A stretch of 64,000 bases of DNA from Ktedonospora formicarum. GTDB taxonomy: Bacteria > Chloroflexota > Ktedonobacteria > Ktedonobacterales > Ktedonobacteraceae. The stretch spans positions 744,001 to 808,000 of the forward strand of contig NZ_BNJF01000002.1 in assembly GCF_016587355.1 (NCBI RefSeq), written 5' to 3'. A model generated the notes under the pieces. It had not been told where the DNA came from. It ran no database searches and saw only the letters and a program-made list of their open reading frames with translations. Made by a program: the position numbers and the translations under genes. This document shows positions 8,990 through 18,296 of the stretch, piece by piece. Numbering within the stretch: the stretch's first letter is position 1; each line of letters opens with the position of its first letter.

Positions 8990-10060
8990 TTAGATTGTGC
9001 TTAACGCGAGTGCCTGATGGTGCTGCCCAAGGAAGGCTGTTTTCCAGGGAAGAGGCAGAAGTCTCCAATGCAATCCCGCGTCAGATGAACGATATACACC
9101 ATGATTGCAGAGCGCGTAAAAGACGCCAGGCTCCTCGGCATGGCTCCCAAGAACTGGTATCACTGTCCCTTGAAAATCAGGTAGACCAGCAGTAACGCGC
9201 TGCCAGGGCTTACCAGCCTGTTTGAGATAGATGGCGGATTGAGCATCTTCACGATGATGATGAGCGGCATAGGGGCTGGGGGAAGCAGAAGCAACGATGA
9301 TATCGGGATTTACAGGATCAACAGCCAGACCCCACAGGTAATGGTGCTCAAGCCCCTCGTCGGGTCGCTGCCAGGTTTGACCACCATCAAAGCTCTCGCT
9401 ATAGCCTCTACCATGAATAGAGAAGCCATCGCCAGCCGATGAATACAAGCGCTCAGGAGCCTGAGGATGCATAATAAGGGTATGTGTATCGAAGGGAGCA
9501 TCGGACACACGATCCTCCCAGGTTTGACCACCATCGAGGCTGCGAACGAGCGCTCCAGCCTCAATGGCAACAAAGAGTCGACCGGGCATATTAGGGTCGG
9601 GTGTTATCCAACGCACATGGCTGGTATGAGGACGTGGAGGAAAGCTCCAGGAGGAGGAAGATGGAAGCGCACGAAGTTTTTCGAGTTCCTGCCAGGTACT
9701 CCCTCCATCCTCTGAACGAAATAGAGTACTCGGCTCGGTTCCAGCATAGACGACACCATATCCATTGCTTTGTTCAGTTGAGCTAACCGCGAGCGCCGTA
9801 ATATACGGCTGATAGATGCCGTCACCCTTATATGGCTTCATAGCCTCCCCAATGTCCCCTATCGGCTGCCATGAATGACCAGCATCTTCACTACGCCAGA
9901 GACCACGCCCAAACGTTCCACAATACACCCGTTCAGGATGAAAAAGGTCTACTGCGAGACAGGTGGTTTGCAATCCTTCCAGGTGGGAATGCGCCTGCCA
10001 TTGATCACCATGTTGTTCAGCGACAAGTAGCTCTCTCTCCATAGCAAGATATATCTTCAA
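8990..10060 (-). CDS. BNR/sialidase-like beta-propeller protein
   Basis: 356 residues with no signal peptide. It contains repeated Asp-box motifs of the form S.DGG.TW or SEDAGHSW (LWRSEDAGHSWQ, LFRSEDGGSTWQ, LVRSLDGGQTWE, YSESFDGGQTWQ, VYRSSDAGLHWR), one per propeller blade, as in WD40/YVTN/BNR and Ycf48-like proteins. The start is TTG 10060, preceded by GGGAGG at 8-base spacing. No catalytic sialidase residues can be claimed, and many relatives are annotated only as exo-alpha-sialidase-like. Role unknown; probably a binding scaffold. Confidence 0.82.
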   Translation of the reverse strand: MKIYLAMERELLVAEQHGDQWQAHSHLEGLQTTCLAVDLFHPERVYCGTFGRGLWRSEDAGHSWQPIGDIGEAMKPYKGDGIYQPYITALAVSSTEQSNGYGVVYAGTEPSTLFRSEDGGSTWQELEKLRALPSSSSWSFPPRPHTSHVRWITPDPNMPGRLFVAIEAGALVRSLDGGQTWEDRVSDAPFDTHTLIMHPQAPERLYSSAGDGFSIHGRGYSESFDGGQTWQRPDEGLEHHYLWGLAVDPVNPDIIVASASPSPYAAHHHREDAQSAIYLKQAGKPWQRVTAGLPDFQGTVIPVLGSHAEEPGVFYALCNHGVYRSSDAGLHWRLLPLPWKTAFLGQHHQALALSTI

Positions 10061-10599
10061 GTTGTTTACCTCCCTGGCTCAGAGCCAATGAACTAAAACG
10101 ATGCGCCAATGGATCAAGCTGTGAGAATCGAAACTTAGCACCTCTGTATAGAGTTGTTCACCTCTCAGGCACATGGCTATAAACGATTGGTATTTTCCAC
10201 TACTTGTACTACTAATAAAATACCCGATTAAGATACACTATTTCCTCTATTAAATATTATGTCTACGGGCGCGACATGCGATAGCTGTGTATCTATCACG
10301 CGGGGATGCTACGTATACTGACTATAGTCACATTAATGGCTTGCTCACTTTGGTTCTGCTTTGCATTTGTCTGAACGGGTCGGTGGATAGGTGAATCTTG
10401 GTGGTTATCTTTCCAAGCAATTCGCTGAGCAAGCTGAGTACAAGGCTACATACAGTTACGCTAAGGATATAGCACATCTTCTCGTGATGATCTTATACGA
10501 AAACCGACCCTCATACGAGGGCACGGCGCCGCTATTCGCTGCTAGCGCTGACGCGCTCAGGTTTTCGCATTAGGAGGATACAAGCAAAGGGGAAAAGAT
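10061..10599. other. Intergenic region upstream of the aldo/keto reductase
   Basis: No convincing gene. A 60-codon frame opens with GTG at 10391 but has no ribosome-binding site and no recognisable product. A GAGGATAC...AAAGGGGAAAAG segment just before 10600 provides the ribosome-binding site of the next gene. Confidence 0.5.
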
Positions 10600-11553
10600 A
10601 TGCATACTCGTCGTTTTGGTAAAAGCGACTTACAAATTACACCCATTGGAATTGGCGCATGGGCAATTGGCGGAGGCGAGTGGGCCGGAGGCTGGGGATC
10701 GCAGGACGATCAAGAATCTATAGCAACCATCAAACGTGGTCTAGATCTAGGCATCAACTGGATTGATACGGCGGCTGTCTACGGCCTTGGACGCTCGGAA
10801 GAAGTTGTTGGAAAAGCTATCAAGGGGCGCGAACGCCCGCTGATCTTCACAAAATGCTCTCTGGTCTGGGACGATAACCGCAAGGTAGGAAACAGCCTGA
10901 AGAAAGACTCCCTCAAGCGCGAGGTAGAATCCAGTCTCAAGCGCCTGGGCATCGATTACATTGACCTCTACCAGATCCACTGGCCCAACCCCGACCCGGA
11001 TATTGAAGAGGGTTGGAGTACACTAGCGGAACTGAAGAAAGAAGGCAAAGTGCGCCATATTGGCGTCTCAAATTTCAGCATTGACCAGATGGAGCGCGCC
11101 GAGCGTATCGCGCCCGTCGAGACACTTCAGCCCCCCTACTCATTAATCCATCCCGAGGCAGAGAAGGATATCCTGCCCTATTGTGAGAAGCACGATATCG
11201 GTGTCATAGTCTACTCACCTATGGCATCAGGTCTATTAACAGGCCAGATGACCGAGGAGCGCATTCAGCAGATGCCCGAGGATGACTGGCGCAAGCATGA
11301 TGCCGAGTACCAGGGCACACGCCTGAAGCGCAACCTGGAACTGGCGCATACCCTACAAGAGATTGGACAAATGCACAACGTCACAGCAGGCGTCGTCGCC
11401 GTCGCCTGGACGTTGCGTAATCCAGGGGTTACCGCCGCGATTGTCGGCTCACGCCAACCAAAACAGATCGAAGACATGGTCATGGCCGCAGAATACCGCC
11501 TGAGTGAGAGTGAACTCCAGGAGATTGAGAAGTTTGTACTGACTCATCCCTAG
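10600..11553 (+). CDS. Aldo/keto reductase
   Basis: 317 residues, a NADPH-dependent TIM-barrel oxidoreductase. The catalytic tetrad is visible: Asp56 and Tyr61 (WIDTAAVYG), Lys85 (IFTKC) and His127 (YQIHWP). The cofactor-binding loops SNFS and GSRQPKQIE are in place. The sequence style (ITPIGIGAWAIGGGEWAGGWG) matches the YajO/AKR11-12-like 'general stress' subgroup. Substrate not predictable. Monocistronic, with its own hairpin terminator. Confidence 0.93.
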   Translation: MHTRRFGKSDLQITPIGIGAWAIGGGEWAGGWGSQDDQESIATIKRGLDLGINWIDTAAVYGLGRSEEVVGKAIKGRERPLIFTKCSLVWDDNRKVGNSLKKDSLKREVESSLKRLGIDYIDLYQIHWPNPDPDIEEGWSTLAELKKEGKVRHIGVSNFSIDQMERAERIAPVETLQPPYSLIHPEAEKDILPYCEKHDIGVIVYSPMASGLLTGQMTEERIQQMPEDDWRKHDAEYQGTRLKRNLELAHTLQEIGQMHNVTAGVVAVAWTLRNPGVTAAIVGSRQPKQIEDMVMAAEYRLSESELQEIEKFVLTHP

Positions 11554-11942
11554 GTCTGTAGCTAGCAAGAGAGCGGAGATGTGCTTTATGAGCGCACCTC
11601 CGCTCTCTTGTTATCTGGTCATGTCCCAACCCCAACAACTGTTCCCCCTAGAAGTCCTAAACGGGGTAAGGTCTGAGTCCACATCATACACTTAAGCAGT
11701 GACAGTAGTATGGGCGTATTGTGTGCTTAGAGGTAGCAACTATCGTAGAAAAGCCTTCATGCTTGAGTGAAAGAAAATTTAGTGCATATCTCCAGAAAAG
11801 CTAGAAGCTTAGAAATTGCTTAGTATTTAAACTTCTAAGTTAGCATATCTCGACAGTAGAACAATAGATATGCTATCATCAATATGCATTCATGCAGGAT
11901 TTCTTCTGTGGAAAGCGTGTATTTGTAGATGGAGTTTGCATC
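11554..11942. other. Intergenic region before the sensor kinase
   Basis: Apart from the hairpin at 11566-11610, no gene was recognised. The AT-rich stretch 11770-11890 is the likely promoter region of the kinase, but no box pair can be assigned with confidence. Confidence 0.4.
11566..11610 (+). terminator. Rho-independent-type hairpin
   Basis: A 20-bp stem with two mismatches (11566-11585/11591-11610), loop TTATG, 12 bases after the aldo/keto reductase stop. TTAT follows. Confidence 0.7.
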
Positions 11943-14183
11943 GTGGCGCGACCTAAACTTAGATCAACATCAAAATCAATACAGCAACTAAAGCAGAGTT
12001 TGCTGAGACAATTAAGGGGTCGCTTAATCATCTGCATTAGCTGCCTGGTATTCTGTTTACTGTTCAGTGTCTCCGCAGGCTTATTTGTTTCCACTAATCA
12101 ACAACAACTTGGCGAACACAAAGTCAATGTACATGATGATACCAATGGTATTCTGCAAGCACTTGTTGATCAGGAGACAGGCTTGCGTGGTTATATCGCG
12201 ACAGGAGACGCAACCTTCCTGGACCCCCTGAACACTGGTGAGCAGCAATATACAAATTACATTCAGAAGCTCAAAGTAGATCTAGCCACGAATGGATATA
12301 GCGTAACCTCTACAGCACTCTCGCAACTAGAGAATAGCGTCAACGAGTGGGCAACTACCTACAGAGAACCGCAGATCGCGAATATGCATGCTGATCGTCT
12401 AGATGCTGCTCGAGCCGAAACGATTAACAACCAGGGAAAACGTCTATTTGATGCGGTTCGCAATAACATCAACCGCCTACAGTTAAGCGCCGACAGAGAT
12501 CTATTAACTGCGCAGAGCAATACAAATACCCTCAATTTGAGCATTATTGTGTTCGCGTTGATATTGACAGTGCTGGTCGTAACCTGGTTAGCATTTACCT
12601 TCAGCCTCTTCACACGTGTACAGCGCGAGCAAATGGATAGTCTTAAAGCCGCTTCGGCTGCCTTTGGTGAAGGGGACCTCACAGTACGAGTCTCAGAGGG
12701 CGCGGATACCGAGTTTAACGAACTTGGGAGAACCTTCAACACGATGGTAGCACGCCTCAGAACACAGCAGCGAGCGTTGAAAGATCGCGATATTCTTGAA
12801 AATGTGTTGCAGTTAAATTCGCTGATGACTGAGAGCCTGGATTTACAAACCCTGATACAGAACACGCAACAACATCTTCTAAATCTGCTGGACGTGCAAG
12901 TGTCGGCTTTCTATCGCTTCGATGCCCAAACGCAGACATTAAACCTCTTCTCAGCGGTAGGCAGTAACAACGCTGAATTGCTAACAAGCATCGCCCTAGG
13001 CGAAGGTTTGATCGGACGCGCGGCCAAAGGGCGCAAACCTCTCATGATTAGCAATCACGACCAGGAAGACCAAACATTCCAGGTGCAGACGATAATGGGG
13101 ACGGTACTCCCTTCAAGCCTCTATCACCTCCCATTACTCCAGGGCAAAGAGCTACTAGGTGTCTTTGTCCTTGGCTCAATCTATCCTATGAGCGAGCAAG
13201 CACGCAACGTACTCAATGTCATCAGTAGCAATCTGGCGGCGGCAGTGCATAACGCTGCCTCTTATGAGCGTATACAGAATCAAGCCCTTGAACTGGCGGA
13301 ATACGCGCATCAGCAAGAGCAGAGCAATAAAGCACTTGTGCAAAAACATGAGGAAATGACCGTCCTGAACGCCGCGCTGGTGGAAGCGAACCGGGTGCGT
13401 AGTCAGTTCCTCTCAACCATGTCCCATGAGCTACGCACACCATTAACCTCAATCATCGGTTTTGCTCAGATGGTCCTTCGCTCCGCAAATAAGAATCCAT
13501 TGAATGAGCGCCAGACCAGCAATATAGATCGCATCCTGAAGAACTCACAACATCTGCTAAGTCTCATCAACGACGTACTCGATCTGGCGAAGATCGAAGC
13601 AGGGCGTATGGATATCAACGCCGATGAGATCATCTTGCAGAACCTGATCTCAAGTGTCGTCGAAGAGACAAGGTCAATGGCAATAGAGAAGAGGCTCAAC
13701 CTGACTAGCCAGTTTGAAGAAGGGCTGGGTGGCATTGAAACCGATCCACGCAAGCTGAGGCAAATCTTACTTAACTTGATCTCAAACGCGCTAAAGTTTA
13801 CGGAAAAGGGCGCGGTCGAGGTTAGTGCTAAACACTATTCACAAGCAACAGAAGAGCTTGATGAGATTGAGCAGATTATCATCACTATCAGGGACACAGG
13901 TATCGGCATCCCATTAGAGAAACAGGAGCATATCTTTGAGGCCTTCTATCAGGCCGATAACAGTAATAGCCGCAACTATGGTGGCACGGGTCTGGGCCTC
14001 TCGATAGTACACGAGTTGACCACCTTGATAGGTGGCAAGCTGGAGTTTCAAAGTGTACCGGGCACAGGTTCAACCTTCAGCATTATCTTGCCTGTCCATC
14101 TACGCGACCAGCGTTTTGCACAGAACATGCGCTTGAATAGTATCCAGCCCCCACGACGGAAATCTTCTACAAACCGGATATAA
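11943..14183 (+). CDS. CHASE3-HAMP-GAF sensor histidine kinase, probably the front of a hybrid kinase
   Basis: Start set at GTG 11943 (MARPKLRSTSK) because GGAG precedes it by 8 bases; an upstream in-frame ATG at 11892 has none. Domains: membrane helix about 26-49, extracytoplasmic CHASE3 (DQETGLRGYIATGD) to about 190, second helix about 196-222, HAMP, GAF about 298-435, coiled coil, HisKA with His495 in MSHELRTPL, and HATPase_c with NLISNALKF, DTGIGIP and GGTGLGLSI. The frame runs out at 14183 in an RRKSSTNRI tail. Adding one C to CCCCC at 14148-14152 fuses it to the receiver frame, giving a hybrid protein of about 1010 residues. Confidence 0.88.
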   Translation: MARPKLRSTSKSIQQLKQSLLRQLRGRLIICISCLVFCLLFSVSAGLFVSTNQQQLGEHKVNVHDDTNGILQALVDQETGLRGYIATGDATFLDPLNTGEQQYTNYIQKLKVDLATNGYSVTSTALSQLENSVNEWATTYREPQIANMHADRLDAARAETINNQGKRLFDAVRNNINRLQLSADRDLLTAQSNTNTLNLSIIVFALILTVLVVTWLAFTFSLFTRVQREQMDSLKAASAAFGEGDLTVRVSEGADTEFNELGRTFNTMVARLRTQQRALKDRDILENVLQLNSLMTESLDLQTLIQNTQQHLLNLLDVQVSAFYRFDAQTQTLNLFSAVGSNNAELLTSIALGEGLIGRAAKGRKPLMISNHDQEDQTFQVQTIMGTVLPSSLYHLPLLQGKELLGVFVLGSIYPMSEQARNVLNVISSNLAAAVHNAASYERIQNQALELAEYAHQQEQSNKALVQKHEEMTVLNAALVEANRVRSQFLSTMSHELRTPLTSIIGFAQMVLRSANKNPLNERQTSNIDRILKNSQHLLSLINDVLDLAKIEAGRMDINADEIILQNLISSVVEETRSMAIEKRLNLTSQFEEGLGGIETDPRKLRQILLNLISNALKFTEKGAVEVSAKHYSQATEELDEIEQIIITIRDTGIGIPLEKQEHIFEAFYQADNSNSRNYGGTGLGLSIVHELTTLIGGKLEFQSVPGTGSTFSIILPVHLRDQRFAQNMRLNSIQPPRRKSSTNRI

Positions 14184-14236
14184 TAGGAGTCCCTAGCTCA
14201 GGTGAACTGACTACGCTCGATCCAGCATCTGATGGG

Positions 14237-14974
14237 GTGGAAGACCCCTATCTGGTCGTTGCTGTTGACGACAATCCCGATGTACTGGAACTAATCACAG
14301 CATCTCTTGAACAGACACCATACCGCGTAGTTGGAGTACAAGACCCGGCGCAGGCTGTTGCTGTAATTCAAGAGCTCAAGCCAAACGCGATCACATTGGA
14401 TATCATGATGCCGCAGATCAACGGCTGGCAGATCCTACATCAGTTGAAATCAAATCCAGCGACTTCTACCATCCCCGTCATCCTACTAACAGTGCTTGAA
14501 GATCGTTCGGCAGGCTACGTGCTCGGCGCCGACGAATATCTAGTGAAGCCTGTCGCACGTGATGCTCTTTTGCGCGTACTGCACCAACTTACTAACCGCT
14601 CAGACGCGCCCAGAGAACTTCCCACAGACGAAATCAATAAGAATCAACAGGGGTCCGCTATACACGATGCGTTGCGCCCCATAATGCTGGTACATGATGA
14701 ACGTGATATCCATAAATTGATAGAAAAGATCGTTCATAATAGGGATCTTGAACTTCTGAATACCAAAAATGGGCAAGATATGATGGCGATCATCGAGAAG
14801 GCCCATCCTGAAATGCTCATGCTCTTCGTCAAAGTAGGAAAAAACAATGAAAGCGGCGAGCATAGGAATATAGCCATCAATGCAAATGTCCCTAACACAC
14901 CACATCCCCTTCTAGAGGGAAAGGTAACTGAAAGCACTCTCAGAGACGATTCAGAGAGTGAGAGCAGAGGGTAG
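14237..14974 (+). CDS. Receiver domains, probable C-terminal part of the preceding hybrid kinase
   Basis: Open upstream from at least 14153 with no convincing start: GTG 14237 has no Shine-Dalgarno and lies inside conserved-looking sequence (ELTTLDPASDGVEDPYLVV). The first receiver is canonical, with Asp pair VDDN, phosphoacceptor Asp in LDIMMP, Thr in LLTV and Lys in VKPV. A second receiver-like stretch (about residues 148-210) has lost the acidic pair (LVHDE) and carries Phe at the phosphoacceptor site (MLFVKV), so it is probably a pseudo-receiver. A single missing base at 14148-14152 separates it from the kinase frame. Confidence 0.82.
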   Translation: MEDPYLVVAVDDNPDVLELITASLEQTPYRVVGVQDPAQAVAVIQELKPNAITLDIMMPQINGWQILHQLKSNPATSTIPVILLTVLEDRSAGYVLGADEYLVKPVARDALLRVLHQLTNRSDAPRELPTDEINKNQQGSAIHDALRPIMLVHDERDIHKLIEKIVHNRDLELLNTKNGQDMMAIIEKAHPEMLMLFVKVGKNNESGEHRNIAINANVPNTPHPLLEGKVTESTLRDDSESESRG

Positions 14975-15081
14975 CAGACTCAGAAATGCAAGGCTGGGAT
15001 GATGGTAGGGTATGCAATATTCGATGCTGAAGCGCGACATTGGTCAACTTTCAAGGACCTAGATTGAGACACAGACATACT

Positions 15082-15477
15082 ATGGGTAGCACCGCGGCCA
15101 TGAGAAAGCGTATTTTGATTGTCGATGATAGCGAAGATATGCGCCAACTCCTGACCCAGATTCTTGAAGAAGAAGAGCTATACGACTTATATCTGGCAGA
15201 GAGTGGAGTCGAAGCCCTTGCGCAGGCATTACGTGTGAAACCAGATCTCATTCTGATGGACATGTCCCTACCGGGTATGACTGGTTGGGAGGCCGTAAGC
15301 CAGTTACGCAAACTGGACGACTTTAAAGAAACGCCTATCGTGGCTGTCACTGCACACGTCTCACCAGCGGATCAAAAACGAACCCGCGCCATTGGGTGCA
15401 ATGAACATCTGGGTAAACCCTTCGATGTGATACATGTGCTTGATATAGTCGAACGTCTCTTAGAAGAGAGTAGGTAG
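15082..15477 (+). CDS. Single-domain response regulator
   Basis: 131 residues from ATG 15082; ATG 15100 (MRKRILIVDDS) is equally possible and neither has a strong ribosome-binding site. CheY-like receiver: VDDSED acidic pair, phosphoacceptor Asp in LILMDMSLPG, Thr in VAVTAH, Lys in LGKPF. There is no output domain, so it probably relays phosphate from the kinase immediately upstream. Terminated by a strong hairpin. Confidence 0.9.
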   Translation: MGSTAAMRKRILIVDDSEDMRQLLTQILEEEELYDLYLAESGVEALAQALRVKPDLILMDMSLPGMTGWEAVSQLRKLDDFKETPIVAVTAHVSPADQKRTRAIGCNEHLGKPFDVIHVLDIVERLLEESR

Positions 15478-15491
15478 CCAACGTGCAAGTT

Positions 15492-15546
15492 GAGCTCCAG
15501 TAGTGATGATTATTGCAGAGATCATCACTACTGGAGCTCGTTTGTT
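15492..15546 (+). terminator. Strong rho-independent terminator
   Basis: 19-bp perfect stem (15492-15510/15521-15539), 10-nt loop, followed by GTTTGTTTTAT. It closes the kinase/regulator cluster and faces the convergent cellulase gene. Confidence 0.85.
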
Positions 15547-15587
15547 TTATAGGCGCATAAAATGACTTTTCGTGCTATCCAGGTATG

Positions 15588-17410
15588 CTAGAATGCTGGA
15601 TAAGCGTTCTGAACCAGGATTTCAAACTCGGCTTCAAACCAATGACCAGCCAAAGGTGCATTAGGAATGGCCTCTGTTAGATTGCCACCATTGGCCTGCT
15701 GACTACCATGGAAGGTAGGATCGCACATGCGATCAAAGCCTTTACCCTCATCATTTGACTCAGCCTGACTCGCGCCATCGGACTCGCCTGGAGGCTTGAC
15801 CCATACATAGGCATCGAAGCCAGAGGCGGGGCTGGCTGTTGGGCGCACACCAATGCCTCCATACTGGTTACACCAGTTGCCTCGATGTACGCGCCGATCA
15901 ATCTTCGACTCCTTCACAAATGTGTTCAGGTCCGTCGATGTGCTCGCGCTGGTTGGGCGTGACCCCTGAGGACCGGACCCTCCCCAGCCATTGCGCGAGG
16001 TATCAATCAACATACCAATGGTCGTGGGAAAGCCACGACTGATGAACGCGCTCCGCATCGCTGACGCATAGCTTGCCTCGTCAATATAGTCGTTATATTG
16101 ATAGAAATTGGCCGAACGTACAGGTTGACCACCAACCGTCTGATTCGCAGTCATGAAGGGCTCGGTGGTTGGCGTATAGTTCGCGGTATTGCTGATAAAA
16201 CCATCCACGCTGTTGACGCCCCCGGTAGCGCCCTTGATAGTGTTCGCGATCAGATCGGCTGCGGGTCCAAAGTTGCTGCTCCATCCGAGCCAGCCAGAGT
16301 GAGCGATGTCAACGTAATTGTAGACATTACTCAACGCGTGCAACTTGCTTAACGCGTACTGCACTCCCTGAACATAGGCACCGCTGGAATTGGCCTCGGA
16401 GCACAGCGACATTGAGAGATTCGTCACCAGGTTAGGAAGTGAATCTGGCTCAATAATGGCAGCAATCCGCAGATTTTTGTACTTCGCCTGGCTCAGGACT
16501 GCGACAAGTGGATCGATATACTGGGTCTTGTACTTATTTAAGCCGTCCTGTGCGACGAGCAATTCACCGTTTGATGCCAGGGCCGCACAGTCTCGGTTTG
16601 GAAGGTCGTAGACAACGATGGTGATAACCACTGGAGTGCTTCCATTCGCAGCGTCTTGCTGTACCGCAGCGTCCAGATGTCCTGCGAGCGTACGTGTCAC
16701 ACCTGGTCCGCCCGTAACGGCCGCGATACGATCCAGCCAGACAGCAGTTGGATAGTTGGCAACCTTCGCCATTTGCGCCCCAAGGGTTCCACCTTTGGCA
16801 CTCGCAGCATCAGTAACCTCCGCCTTGTAGTCAGGGTTAATGTAGCCATCGGCGCCTGCGAACACATTGTCCACATGGGAGCCTGCCGGGGGCTGCGTGG
16901 GGGTTGGTGTTGGTGTGCTAGGCGTCGAGGTAGCAGTAGGAGTGGAGGAAGGCGTGGTTGGCGTTGGTGTTGGTGATGTTGATCCGTTGCAGGCATTACC
17001 ATTCACGCTAAAGCTTGTGGGTATGGGGTTACTGGTTGTCCAGGAACCATTGAAACCGGGGTTGACCGTCGCGTTTGCCGCTACATTCCCGTTATAATCC
17101 ATGTTCACCACTGTGACATTTTGACCTGATTGGCTAAACGAGCCATTCCAGCCTTGCGTGACAGCCTGACCACTGGCAGGAAAGGTAAACGCCAGTCTCC
17201 AGCTAGTCCATGCTGTGGAACTGGTATTCTGAATTGTAATGTTTGCGCCAAATCCCCCTGCCACTGATTGGTGATGGTATAACTCACCTGGCAATATGAG
17301 GCAGCATACGTAAGTTTTGCACTGAAGAATAGGCTGCCAACCGCGAGTCCACACAGTAGCAGCGTGGTGATAGGGATTGTAAACAGACGAAAGCGTCCTT
17401 TGCTTTTCAT
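15588..17410 (-). CDS. Secreted cellulase: CBM2 plus glycoside hydrolase family 6, frameshifted near the N terminus
   Basis: Reconstructed as 607 residues from ATG 17410 (GAGGAGAAGCTG upstream). Residues 1-37 are a signal peptide. A family 2 cellulose-binding module follows (CQVSYTITNQW, then TSWRLAFTF, GWNGSF, NPIPTSFSVNG). A Pro/Thr/Ser linker of about 40 residues leads to the GH6 domain: the acid Asp lies in VVYDLPNRDC, and DIAHSGWLGW, MIDTSRNGWGG and KPPGESDG are family hallmarks. It cleaves beta-1,4-glucan from chain ends or internally. The frame breaks inside the CBM; adding one C/G to CCCCC at 17254-17258 gives NQWQGGFGANITIQN. As sequenced, signal peptide and catalytic domain are in different frames. 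Confidence 0.88.
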
Positions 17411-17560
17411 CAGCTTCTCCTCGTACATTGCTGTCAAAATGTGCCTTTTGCTCAGGCACACACGATGAGATACAATATTGGTTGAGATCTTCGTTGACCG
17501 CTAATTTGCTCTCCTTTCATGCGTTATACACCTATCATTGTGAGGCCATCAAGCAGATTA

Positions 17561-17574
17561 GGGTAAGCTTACCC
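17561..17574. promoter_or_regulatory. Palindromic operator candidate upstream of the cellulase
   Basis: GGGTAAGCTTACCC is a perfect 14-bp palindrome about 150 bp upstream of the cellulase start. A half-like GGGTAA recurs at about 17590. Size and symmetry fit a dimeric sugar-responsive repressor, but no cognate regulator lies in the window. Confidence 0.4.
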
Positions 17575-17803
17575 GCAAGATAACATGCAGGGTAAGGCCA
17601 CACTTTAAGCCGATCCACGCCATATGGGGCTCCCTAATTTATGGCTCCTCGCCCTTCCCCATGAAAGCACCTAATCAATAGTGATATGCCTCTCTCAGCA
17701 AAACAGGCTAATTATGGCATACCATGCCGGAATGGCAGCGTCAATGGAATACGTGCAACTGATGAAAAAGTGAAGTGTTTTTGGAAGTGCCGCTATCGCC
17801 TTC

Positions 17804-17832
17804 TTGACAACTAACGATAGTTACGTTATCTT
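17804..17832 (+). promoter_or_regulatory. Sigma70-type promoter of the GIY-YIG gene
   Basis: TTGACA at 17804-17809, a 17-bp spacer and TATCTT at 17827-17832. The spacer and -10 carry TAACG-ATAGTTA-CGTTA, an inverted repeat that may be an operator. Confidence 0.6.
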
Positions 17833-17913
17833 AAACCTATAACTAATTACCGTTCTATCCATGTCAGAAGTACCTCTTTCTGGCCTGGCAACTCACAATG
17901 AAGCAAAGCAGAC

Positions 17914-18257
17914 ATGGCAAAAGGTAAACGCAAGGAAATTATCAACGCCTTCAAAGAGCGAAAACTCAGCGGGGAATCTATCGGATCATCAACAGGCAGA
18001 GTGGGCAATATCTGCTAGGCCATGCCGCGAATCTTGAGAGTGTACAAAATCACTTTCAGTTCGCGCTCACTACGGGCTCGGCTATCCATCCCAGACTGAA
18101 AAAAGAGTGCCGCGAGCTAGGTTCAGAGGCATTCGCGCTTGAGATTCTTGAGGTGCTTGAGCAAAAGTCAGAGCAAACTCAGGCAGAATTTATGGACGAT
18201 TTGCAAACGTTAGAGCAGCTTTGGCGCGCGAATCTTGATGCGTCAAAGGAATACTAA
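17914..18257 (+). pseudogene. GIY-YIG nuclease-family protein, single frameshift
   Basis: ATG 17914 opens MAKGKRKEIINAFKERKLSG and stops early at a TAG near 18016. With one G added to GGGG at 17971-17974, the frame continues as GGIYRIINRQSGQYLLG, then HAANLESVQNHFQFAL, HPRLKKECRELG and LEQLWRANLDA, ending at TAA 18255-18257: a complete protein of 114 residues. The GIY and Y-L-G strand motifs and overall length match the small GIY-YIG family proteins (UvrC N-terminal-like fold) of unknown role. Both halves are too short to be noticed separately. Confidence 0.75.
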
Positions 18258-18296
18258 TTCCCTTAACGCATCGTATGTAGTCATGGTTTGGCTTCG

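Larger units (their letters stand above)
17411..17913. other. Divergent regulatory region between cellulase and GIY-YIG genes
   Basis: No gene. Contains a 14-bp perfect palindrome at 17561-17574, a shorter GGCAT-ACC-ATGCC repeat near 17715, and the plus-strand promoter at 17804-17832. Confidence 0.55.

Noticed and set aside
10391-10573. 60-codon frame starting with GTG
   Set aside because: No ribosome-binding site, no recognisable domain, and it lies in promoter-like sequence before the aldo/keto reductase.
14148-14152. Programmed frameshifting in the hybrid kinase
   Set aside because: No slippery heptamer with downstream structure was obvious, and four other genes show the same one-base deficit in C/G runs, so undercalling is simpler.
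15839-17097. Plus-strand frames across the cellulase
   Set aside because: Antisense shadows of the linker and catalytic domain.
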